5,841 nucleotides of DNA, taken from an uncultured Chloroflexota bacterium. Lineage in GTDB: Bacteria; Chloroflexota; Limnocylindria; Limnocylindrales; Limnocylindraceae. The stretch lies in contig CAINNT010000013.1 of NCBI GenBank assembly GCA_903851225.1, forward strand, positions 1 to 5,841. The letters are read 5' to 3'. The translations under genes were made by a program, and so were the position numbers. Of this stretch, positions 1 to 5,101 are shown piece after piece. A model generated the notes under the pieces. That model was not told the origin of the DNA and did no database searches. It was given only the letters and a program-made list of their open reading frames with translations. How positions within the stretch are numbered: position 1 is the first letter of the stretch; every line of letters begins with the position of its first letter.

Positions 1-96
1 AAGCAGAAAGAGGGGAAGGAGCGCATGAAGCGCGTCGGCTCCGTCGAGATTCCGCAGGAGGCCTTCCTCGCCGTCTTGCGCACCGACGCCGATTGA
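1..96 (+). CDS. lepA: Elongation factor 4 (LepA), C-terminal end only
   Basis: This is the last 31 codons of lepA, cut by the left window edge and ending in TGA at 94-96. LepA (EF4) is a ribosome-binding translational GTPase. The visible peptide matches the family's highly conserved C-terminus: a basic stretch KQKEGKERMKRVG followed by VEIPQEAFLAVL, close to the end of E. coli LepA as I remember it. None of the GTPase domains are in the window. It is followed after a single base by the GTG of hemW, and lepA next to hemW is a common bacterial gene order, which supports the call. The piece is short, but the motif is distinctive. Confidence 0.92.
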   Translation, partial: KQKEGKERMKRVGSVEIPQEAFLAVLRTDAD

Positions 97-97
97 C

Positions 98-1321
98 GTG
101 ACGACGGGCGCGCAGCCCGCGCCACCGCGCGGCCTCTACCTGCACGTTCCATTCTGCCGATCGCTCTGCCCCTATTGCGATTTTGTTGTTGTTGCCGGTG
201 CCAGGGCCTTTGGCCCTCGCTCTCGCATGGGCGGCTACCTCTCCGCGATTGAACGGGAGATCGACCTGCGCGCGAAGTTGATGGATGCTCAATTCGGCAG
301 TCTCGGCTCAGCCAGTCGAATGCCGCTCGAAACCCTCTACCTCGGCGGTGGCACCCCATCGCTGTTGCCCACCGACCGGCTCGCCGCGCTGATCGAGCGC
401 ATTCGCGATCGTTTCGGACTCACCTCCGACGCCGAGGTGACCCTCGAGGCGAACCCCGGTGCCGATGAGCGGGGCGATCTGGCCGGTGTCGTGCAGGCCG
501 GCGTCACGCGGCTCAGCGTGGGGGTGCAGGTGATGGATACCACCGCCCTCCGCACCCTCGGCCGACGGCACACCCCCGACGATGTGGTGGCGACGATCAC
601 CGCCGCCCGAGCCGCAGGGTTCGCCAGCCTCTCGATGGATCTACTCGCCGATCTCCCTGATCTGCCGTTCGACGCCTGGGCGGCCAGCCTCGACGCGGCG
701 ATCACCCTCGCCCCCGACCACCTGAGCGTCTACGCCCTCACCCTCAGCCTCGGCCCTGATGAGGCTGGCGACGACCGACTCGCCACCCCCGCGGGTGCTG
801 TCGCGTGGCGGGAGCGTGCGGCAGCGGCCCAAGATGAAGAGCGCGGAGCGCAGGAGCTCGAGCATCTCAACAGCCGCCTCCCGGCTGCCGGCTACAGCTG
901 GTACGAGATCAGCAACTGGGCGACCGCAGGCCATGAGTCGAAACACAACACTCTCTATTGGGAGCGTGCCAGCGTTGCCGCCGTTGGCCCGGGCGCACAC
1001 GCCTTTGATGGCCTCACCCGTCGCTGGAACTCCGCTAACCTCGACGCCTGGGAGGGGGCGCTCCAGCGCGGCGAACTTCCTCCGGGTGGAGAGAGCGTCG
1101 CCGAGAGCGACGCGGCGCAAGCCGCCGAGGGTTTGGTCCTTGCGCTGCGCATGGCGCGCGGCGTGGAGCGCGACGTCGCAGTGCACGATGGATTCGGTGA
1201 AGCAATCACGTGGGGTGAATCGAATGGGCTTCTCGCACCACATCCAAGCGATGCAACACGTATTCAGTTGACGCTGCGCGGCCGCCTGCTGAGCAACGAA
1301 CTCTTTTCTCGAATCGTGTAG
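98..1321 (+). CDS. hemW: Radical SAM heme chaperone HemW
   Basis: HemW is a radical-SAM family heme chaperone. It was long annotated as oxygen-independent coproporphyrinogen III oxidase (HemN-like), but studied members bind and transfer heme rather than oxidise coproporphyrinogen. The 407-residue product (family about 370-400) opens with GLYLHVPFC and the [4Fe-4S] motif CxxxCxxC at C20, C24 and C27, inside CPYCDF. GGGTPS (83-88) and EANP (117-120) are the SAM-binding strands. YEISNW (269-274) leads into HNTLYW (283-288), which fits the HNxxYW heme-binding motif that separates HemW from true HemN. GPGAHAF lies at 297-303. The start is GTG at 98, one base after the lepA stop. No Shine-Dalgarno is visible there, so translational coupling to lepA is likely. 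The segment at residues 218-260 is Ala/Glu-rich and poorly conserved. Cytoplasmic. Confidence 0.94.
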   Translation: MTTGAQPAPPRGLYLHVPFCRSLCPYCDFVVVAGARAFGPRSRMGGYLSAIEREIDLRAKLMDAQFGSLGSASRMPLETLYLGGGTPSLLPTDRLAALIERIRDRFGLTSDAEVTLEANPGADERGDLAGVVQAGVTRLSVGVQVMDTTALRTLGRRHTPDDVVATITAARAAGFASLSMDLLADLPDLPFDAWAASLDAAITLAPDHLSVYALTLSLGPDEAGDDRLATPAGAVAWRERAAAAQDEERGAQELEHLNSRLPAAGYSWYEISNWATAGHESKHNTLYWERASVAAVGPGAHAFDGLTRRWNSANLDAWEGALQRGELPPGGESVAESDAAQAAEGLVLALRMARGVERDVAVHDGFGEAITWGESNGLLAPHPSDATRIQLTLRGRLLSNELFSRIV

Positions 1322-1325
1322 CTCT

Positions 1326-1345
1326 CGTCGCGCCTATGCGCGACG
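1326..1345. terminator. Hairpin between convergent hemW and ABC permease, possible bidirectional terminator
   Basis: A perfect 8-bp inverted repeat (CGTCGCGC, loop CTAT, GCGCGACG) fills most of the 28-bp gap between the hemW stop (1321) and the permease stop (1350-1352). Its place between two convergent genes suggests it ends transcription from both sides. Neither strand has a clear T-tract after the stem (only TTT at 1354-1356 on the plus strand), so it is not a textbook intrinsic terminator. Confidence 0.5.
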
Positions 1346-1349
1346 CGGA

Positions 1350-2129
1350 TCAGTTTGGCGCGGCGAGATCGCGGCGCGGGAAGATGTAGAAGGCCCAGAT
1401 TGCGGCGACAAGTGCGACGATGCCGAAGATCAGCGCCGCTGACCCGTCAACGGTTCCCTCAAGTAGATCAACGGGCGAGAAGTGATTGAAGAGCGAGAGG
1501 AACTGGTACGGCTCAACAACATCCCAGAATGAGCCTATGACTTCAATGATGTAGTTGAACATGATGAACGAGACGGTGATTGCCATCGCGGGGGTGGTGC
1601 GATCAAAGCTGCCACTGGTGGCAATTCCGATTGTGGCGAACATGCCCCAGAAAAGCGCACCGTACGCCCAGAGTATCGGCAGTTGCTCAAAGGCAAGCTG
1701 GTCAGTGACGCCAGCGATTTGTGCACCGAGGATGGTGCCACCGATATAGGCGAGTGAGACAAGCGCCGATCCGACCCAGCCCTCGACCAACATGGTGGCG
1801 AGGATGGTGCGGCGGCTGAGCGGACGGCTCAGTAGCAACTCAAGGGTGCCGCGCTGTCGCTCACCAGAGAGGGCACCGACGGTGAGGCCAGCGCTCAAGA
1901 TGCCGAACAGGGCGATGGAGATTGGGTGGATAAAACCCACTGAAATCGTGCGAGCCAGCGTGGAGAAATTCCCGCCCGGGGGTCGACCTGGGCTGTCAGC
2001 CAGGGATTCTTGAACGGCCTGGTAGATGACGGGGAAGAGGAGCGACCAGATCACGACCACGGCGAGACCCACGCCGAGTCGAATGCGGTGACCGCGAATG
2101 AGCCGACGGAAGAGGACCATGTTGATCAT
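1350..2129 (-). CDS. ABC-2 type transporter permease
   Basis: Membrane subunit of an ABC exporter, 259 residues. Six hydrophobic segments can be seen at about 17-37, 64-88, 110-139, 151-173, 179-201 and 229-250, the usual number for an ABC-2 permease. Between segments 2 and 3 lies GERQRGTLELLLSRPLSRR (89-107), the typical cytoplasmic motif of this class, thought to couple to the ATPase. A Pro/Gly-rich loop at 40-60 should lie outside the membrane. The ATG at 2129 overlaps the ATPase stop (ATGA), with GAGG about 8 bases upstream; Met4 is a possible alternative start. The overlap shows that the pair is one operon and complex. Substrate is unknown: the family includes drug, lipid and copper/nitrous-oxide-related exporters and nothing here decides. 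It ends facing hemW. Confidence 0.9.
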   Translation of the reverse strand: MINMVLFRRLIRGHRIRLGVGLAVVVIWSLLFPVIYQAVQESLADSPGRPPGGNFSTLARTISVGFIHPISIALFGILSAGLTVGALSGERQRGTLELLLSRPLSRRTILATMLVEGWVGSALVSLAYIGGTILGAQIAGVTDQLAFEQLPILWAYGALFWGMFATIGIATSGSFDRTTPAMAITVSFIMFNYIIEVIGSFWDVVEPYQFLSLFNHFSPVDLLEGTVDGSAALIFGIVALVAAIWAFYIFPRRDLAAPN

Positions 2130-3214
2130 CGAGCGCGCCTCTTCGTTGCGGCGATCTTCTTCGTCGGCACACGCTTGACAGCTGCACGTTTGGCGGGTGC
2201 ACGCTTCGTGACTGGTCGCTTGGCAGCGGCCTTCGGCTTCGACCTCTTGACCTCGGCAACCTCAGGGAAGACCTGCACGGCACCAGTACTGTGCCTGGCG
2301 TCGCCGTAATACGACATGAACGCCTCTTCGAGGCTCGCCGCCTCAATCAGAAGATCGCGAAGGCCCGATGTTTGCAGTCGCTCGATGAGCTTTGGCACCG
2401 CCGCCGATTCAGCCTCGCAGCTGATTCGATAGCCGCTCTTCCCTTCTGGCGCGACCTTCACACCGAAGACGCCTGCGAGTGTGGCGAGACGCGACGGCTT
2501 GCGTGTCACGAGGGCATCTACACGACGTCGCTGGAATCGAACCAGGCTCTTGACCGTTTCAAGGGCAACGAGTTTGCCGCCGCGAACGATGGCGACCCGA
2601 CTGCAAATGCGCTCCACCTCGCTGATCAGGTGGCTGCTGAAGAAGACGGTGCGACCAGCGGCAACCCGCTCGAGGAGGAGCTCTTGGAGCGATCGCTGCA
2701 TCAGCGGGTCGAGGCCTTCCGATGGTTCATCAAGAATGAGGAGTTCTGGATCGGTCTCAAGCGCCTGCACCACGCCGATCTTCTGGCGCATGCCGCGGCT
2801 GTAGTCGCGCACCGGTCGCTTCAAGATTGCATCGGAGAGCTCGAGCGCCTCCATGACGCGATGGCGAAGCAGTGATGGTCGACCGCTGAGCGCGCGCATG
2901 TGGTCGAGGTATTCGCGCCCGCTCATGTAGTCATACACGGCAAAGCCTGAGGGGAGGTAGCCGACGCGACGACGAATCTCGACCGAATCCTTGACGACGT
3001 CGAGACCGAGCACAGAGGCGGAGCCAGAGGTTGGATGCAGGAAGCCAAGGAGCGTGCGAATTGTGGTGCTCTTCCCGGCGCCGTTTGGACCGAGAAAGCC
3101 GAACAGCTCGCCCCCCTTGATCTCGAGGTTGACTGCGGTCAGTGCCTTGATCTCACCAGAGCGCCCGTAGTGCTTGGTCAGGTCGCGGGTCTGGATCGCC
3201 AGTGCGTTCGTCAT
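2126..3214 (-). CDS. ABC transporter ATP-binding protein with basic repeat tail
   Basis: ATPase subunit that drives the adjoining ABC-2 permease, 362 residues. The nucleotide-binding domain covers about 6-235: Walker A GPNGAGKST (42-50), Q-loop region GYLPSGFAVYDY (85-96, with Ser where Gln is usual), signature YSRGMRQ (138-144) in place of LSGGQ, Walker B LLILDEP (158-164) with catalytic E163, D-loop EGLDP (166-170) and switch His195 in SSH. Residues about 236-306 form an accessory C-terminal region ending in SLEEAFMSYYG, common in this group. Residues 323-362 are a Lys/Arg/Ala tail made of K-[K/R]-x-x-x pentapeptides, absent from ordinary members, which end near 310. The start is ATG 3214 with no clear Shine-Dalgarno. 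It is divergent from hrcA and overlaps the permease by 4 bases. Substrate unknown. Confidence 0.94.
   Translation of the reverse strand: MTNALAIQTRDLTKHYGRSGEIKALTAVNLEIKGGELFGFLGPNGAGKSTTIRTLLGFLHPTSGSASVLGLDVVKDSVEIRRRVGYLPSGFAVYDYMSGREYLDHMRALSGRPSLLRHRVMEALELSDAILKRPVRDYSRGMRQKIGVVQALETDPELLILDEPSEGLDPLMQRSLQELLLERVAAGRTVFFSSHLISEVERICSRVAIVRGGKLVALETVKSLVRFQRRRVDALVTRKPSRLATLAGVFGVKVAPEGKSGYRISCEAESAAVPKLIERLQTSGLRDLLIEAASLEEAFMSYYGDARHSTGAVQVFPEVAEVKRSKPKAAAKRPVTKRAPAKRAAVKRVPTKKIAATKRRAR
2147..2221 (-). repeat. Five imperfect 15-bp tandem repeats coding K-[K/R]-x-x-x pentapeptides
   Basis: Codons 332-356 of the ABC ATPase read as five consecutive pentapeptides that begin KR, KR, KR, KR and KK, each followed by three small or hydrophobic residues (for example KRPVT and KRAPA). 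On the plus strand this shows as a degenerate 15-bp period, with GCACGCTT-like units recurring. It is followed by a last basic hexapeptide, TKRRAR, before the stop. The periodicity is clear in protein and only approximate in DNA. Confidence 0.8.
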
Positions 3215-3233
3215 GGATGTGCATGTTACGCCT

Positions 3234-3263
3234 TTGACCCGAAACGACGGTCCACACTAGACT
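3234..3263 (+). promoter_or_regulatory. Predicted sigma70-type promoter of hrcA
   Basis: TTGACC (3234-3239) as -35 and TAGACT (3258-3263) as -10, 18 bp apart, matching consensus at 5/6 and 4/6. The transcript would begin near 3270, inside the CIRCE element just downstream, the expected arrangement for HrcA repression. The 95-bp gap to the divergent ABC gene shows no comparably good promoter on the minus strand. The best minus-strand -10 (TAACAT, 3228-3223) lacks a -35. Confidence 0.55.
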
Positions 3264-3267
3264 TGAG

Positions 3268-3295
3268 TTAGCACTCAGCATCTAGCGAGTGCCAA
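3268..3295 (+). promoter_or_regulatory. CIRCE operator of hrcA (variant, 10-bp spacer)
   Basis: Left arm TTAGCACTC (3268-3276) and right arm GAGTGCCAA (3287-3295) form the inverted repeat bound by the HrcA repressor. The left arm is the perfect consensus. The right arm has C for T at one position, and the spacer is 10 bp instead of the canonical 9. It lies right after the hrcA -10 box and ends 14 bp before the chosen start codon, so it would be both a DNA operator and a stem in the mRNA leader. Autoregulation of hrcA is inferred from this. Confidence 0.88.
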
Positions 3296-3300
3296 GTGGC

Positions 3301-3306
3301 GAGGTG
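3301..3306 (+). promoter_or_regulatory. Shine-Dalgarno that decides the hrcA start
   Basis: GAGGTG lies 3 bases before ATG 3310 and matches the anti-Shine-Dalgarno sequence over six bases. The more upstream in-frame GTG at 3289 lies inside the right arm of CIRCE and has no Shine-Dalgarno of its own, so ATG 3310 is preferred. Confidence 0.6.
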
Positions 3307-3309
3307 GAG

Positions 3310-4374
3310 ATGGTTCGACGGCAGCGACGCACCGGACTCCTAGACGATCGCGCCCGCGTCATCCTCGCCACCCTCGTGGAGGAGCACATCCGCACCGCCA
3401 CCCCCGTGAGCTCGATTGCACTCTCCGATCGGTACGAACTCGGCCTCTCCCCCGCGACCGTACGTGGAGTGCTGGTCGAACTTGAAGAGCTCGGTCTCCT
3501 GATGCAGCCACACACCTCAGCGGGGCGGATTCCGACTGATCTCGGTTATCGGACCTACGCCGTGGAGATCGCCACCCCTGATGAGGTGGCTCCGGTTGAC
3601 CAGCTCATGATTCGACACCAGTTCGGTCAGGCCGACGGGGGCGCGGACCAGTGGTTCCGCATCGCCGCTACCACCCTGGCAAGCTCATCGCGCGCTGCAG
3701 GAATCGCCACGCCAATGCGCCCAACCTCGGCGCGCCTTCGACACATAGATCTCGTCCGCACCGCGGATCGGCTCGCCACGCTCATTGCCGTGGTGAGCGA
3801 CGGGAGCGTGCGCCCCACCCTCATGCCGCTCCCAGAGGGGGCCGACCAAGATGCCCTGAGTGCAGTCGCCACCCGACTGAACGCCACGGTGTTGGACAAG
3901 AGCGCTGCACAACTCGCCGCTGCCGCCACGAGCCTCCCCGAGTCACTGACGAACCGGGCGATCGTGCGGACCGTTCTTGAGCGCACCAGCCGCCTGCTCG
4001 CCGAGATCGACGATGCGGCGGTGGAGCAGGTGTACAGCGACGGACTCCTGAACGTCATGGAGGCACCCGAGTTCGCCGAGAGCTCACGGGTGCGCAACGT
4101 CTTCACGGCGCTCGAGGGGCGAGGCTATCTCGGCGAATTGGTTCACGACGTCGCTCAGGGGGGAGAGGTTCGGCTCTTTATTGGCAGCGAGAACGCGCCG
4201 GTTGAGATGCACGGCGTCTCCCTCATCCTCGCCCCGTATGGGGTGCCCGGCCAAGCGCTCGGTGTCGTGGGGGTCCTCGGTCCAACCCGCATGCCGTATC
4301 CGAGGGCCGTTGGCTCGGTCCAGTTCGTTGCGAATCTCCTCTCGGAGCTGGTCACCCGCCTCCACCGCGCGTAG
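3310..4374 (+). CDS. hrcA: Heat-inducible transcription repressor HrcA
   Basis: HrcA binds CIRCE operators and represses chaperone genes. Known members need GroEL to fold into the active form, so chaperone overload relieves repression. The product is 354 residues from ATG 3310 (family about 340-350). The N-terminal winged helix-turn-helix is at about 12-65, with recognition helix LSPATVRGVLVELEELG (46-62), then the hallmark PHTSAGRIPTDLGYR (67-81). A central GAF-like and insertion region follows. The C-terminal hallmarks are FIGSEN (290-295), SLILAPYG (304-311) and GVLGPTRMPYPRAV (321-334). In-frame GTG 3289 would add seven residues but sits within the operator. The usual IRN of the recognition helix reads VRG here. 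CIRCE sites before this gene and before grpE fit its role. It is the first gene to the right of the divergent ABC pair. Confidence 0.96.
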   Translation: MVRRQRRTGLLDDRARVILATLVEEHIRTATPVSSIALSDRYELGLSPATVRGVLVELEELGLLMQPHTSAGRIPTDLGYRTYAVEIATPDEVAPVDQLMIRHQFGQADGGADQWFRIAATTLASSSRAAGIATPMRPTSARLRHIDLVRTADRLATLIAVVSDGSVRPTLMPLPEGADQDALSAVATRLNATVLDKSAAQLAAAATSLPESLTNRAIVRTVLERTSRLLAEIDDAAVEQVYSDGLLNVMEAPEFAESSRVRNVFTALEGRGYLGELVHDVAQGGEVRLFIGSENAPVEMHGVSLILAPYGVPGQALGVVGVLGPTRMPYPRAVGSVQFVANLLSELVTRLHRA

Positions 4375-4409
4375 CGCGCGCTCGAATTGACCCCGCTGAT
4401 GCACATCGC

Positions 4410-4438
4410 TTGACTCGCGTCGCCCCGCGTCGTATTCT
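4410..4438 (+). promoter_or_regulatory. Predicted sigma70-type promoter of grpE-dnaK
   Basis: TTGACT (4410-4415) and TATTCT (4433-4438) with an optimal 17-bp spacer, 5/6 and 4/6 matches to consensus. The start point would be near 4445, six bases before CIRCE, so bound HrcA would block initiation or escape. It gives grpE-dnaK a promoter separate from that of hrcA. Confidence 0.7.
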
Positions 4439-4450
4439 CCCGTCAGCGAG

Positions 4451-4477
4451 TTAGCACTCTAGTCCTTTGAGTGCTAA
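4451..4477 (+). promoter_or_regulatory. CIRCE operator of grpE-dnaK (perfect consensus)
   Basis: TTAGCACTC (4451-4459), a 9-bp spacer and GAGTGCTAA (4469-4477). Both arms and the spacer length match the canonical CIRCE exactly. It lies 13 bp after the predicted -10 box and 55 bp before the grpE start, within the transcribed leader. HrcA, coded just upstream, is the expected ligand. Confidence 0.97.
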
Positions 4478-4488
4478 CTTACGCACGA

Positions 4489-4509
4489 GGCCTCCCCAAA
4501 TCGGGGGCC
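4489..4509 (+). other. GC-rich hairpin in the grpE leader
   Basis: GGCCTCC (4489-4495) can pair with GGGGGCC (4503-4509): seven pairs including one U-G, with a 7-base loop. It follows CIRCE by 11 bases and ends 11 bases before the grpE Shine-Dalgarno. No T-tract follows, so it is not an intrinsic terminator. A role in mRNA stability or translation is possible but unproven. Confidence 0.4.
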
Positions 4510-4532
4510 GCTGAGCACAAAAGGGGGTACGC

Positions 4533-5036
4533 ATGACCCAGCCAACAACCGAGTCAGAGGTCACCGAGCAGGGAGCGCCGGAGCTCGATCCGCTCGCCGC
4601 CGCACTCTTGGAGCGCGACGAGCAGATTGCCGCCCACCAGCGCACCGCCGCGGACTTTGCCAACTTCCGCCGACGCACCGCCGAGGAGCGGGAGCGCGAG
4701 GCAGGGCTGGCCAGCGAAACCCTGCTCTTCAAGACGTTGGCCGTCGCCGATGACCTCGAGCGCGCCCTGGCCGCCGTCCCCGAAGGCCTCGCGGCTGAGC
4801 CCTGGGTTGAGGGGGTCGCCGCAATCAATCGAAAGCTTCTCTCGCTCCTCGAGAGCGAAGGGGTGACCCCATTTGAATCGGTCGGCAAGGCGTTTGATCC
4901 GCGGGAACACGAGGCGATCGCCCAAGTTCCCGAAAGTGGCAAGCCGGCCGGCGAAGTGATCACGGAGCATCGAAAGGGGTGGCGAATTCGTGACCGAATT
5001 CTGCGACCTGCGGTGGTGAGCGTGGCGAACGATTAG
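4533..5036 (+). CDS. grpE: Nucleotide exchange factor GrpE
   Basis: GrpE is the co-chaperone that releases ADP from DnaK. It acts as a dimer in the cytoplasm and serves as a thermosensor in some bacteria. The product is 167 residues (E. coli GrpE 197; the short acidic N-terminus accounts for much of the difference). A charged helix that should form the dimer coiled coil spans about 20-60 and contains ADFANFRRRTAEERE (40-54). The helical bundle is at about 62-108, and the C-terminal beta domain that contacts DnaK is at 109-165, with FDPREHEAI (121-129) and GWRIRDRILRPAVVSV (149-164), which match the GrpE family signature. The start is ATG 4533 with AAGGGGGT five bases upstream. It has its own promoter and CIRCE, 158 bp after hrcA, and is followed by dnaK after 65 bp with no evident promoter between them. 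Confidence 0.96.
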   Translation: MTQPTTESEVTEQGAPELDPLAAALLERDEQIAAHQRTAADFANFRRRTAEEREREAGLASETLLFKTLAVADDLERALAAVPEGLAAEPWVEGVAAINRKLLSLLESEGVTPFESVGKAFDPREHEAIAQVPESGKPAGEVITEHRKGWRIRDRILRPAVVSVAND

Positions 5037-5038
5037 AA

Positions 5039-5052
5039 GGAGCGACCGCTCC
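5039..5052 (+). other. Small hairpin between grpE and dnaK
   Basis: GGAGCG-AC-CGCTCC begins two bases after the grpE stop. In RNA this would most likely be a 5-bp stem with a GACC loop. There is no T-tract, so read-through to dnaK is expected. It may only mark a spot of mRNA processing or protection, or have no role. Confidence 0.3.
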
Positions 5053-5088
5053 ACATGACGTTGGAAATGGTGGAAACAGTAGTGAAGT

Positions 5089-5096
5089 AAAGGAGA
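5089..5096 (+). promoter_or_regulatory. Strong Shine-Dalgarno of dnaK
   Basis: AAAGGAGA ends five bases before the dnaK ATG at 5102. It is the best ribosome binding site in the window, in keeping with the high expression expected of DnaK, and it fixes the start. Confidence 0.8.
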
Positions 5097-5101
5097 ACCA
5101 C

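Noticed and set aside
182..195. Short TTG/GTT run
   Set aside because: It codes Phe-Val-Val-Val after the hemW cysteine motif; too short to be a meaningful repeat.
641..1243. 200-codon open frame antisense to hemW
   Set aside because: It overlaps the HNxxYW-containing part of hemW and has no recognisable domain; typical high-GC shadow frame.
98..1321. hemN, a true coproporphyrinogen III dehydrogenase
   Set aside because: HNTLYW fits the heme-binding motif of HemW, the length is HemW-like and the lepA neighbour is typical of hemW.
1987..2004. Imperfect hairpin CCTGGGCTG / CAGCCAGG inside the permease gene
   Set aside because: It is in coding sequence for a Pro/Gly-rich loop and has a bulge; nothing near it suggests regulation.
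2291..2875. 194-codon open frame on the plus strand across the ABC ATPase
   Set aside because: It is opposite the conserved ATPase core; its composition is a mirror of the minus-strand codons and has no motif or clear ribosome site.
4366..4380. CGCGCG-TAG-CGCGCG hairpin around the hrcA stop as a terminator
   Set aside because: The arms are simple CG alternation, the loop is the stop codon and no T-tract follows; chance is likely in this composition.
4984..5001. Perfect 7-bp inverted repeat GAATTCG-TGAC-CGAATTC near the end of grpE
   Set aside because: It comes from the conserved protein signature RIRDRIL, in which Arg-Ile is coded twice as CGAATT; no need for a site function.
5037..5101. 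A separate dnaK promoter in the grpE-dnaK gap
   Set aside because: No pair of -35 and -10 boxes at proper spacing and no CIRCE there; only a small hairpin and a strong Shine-Dalgarno.
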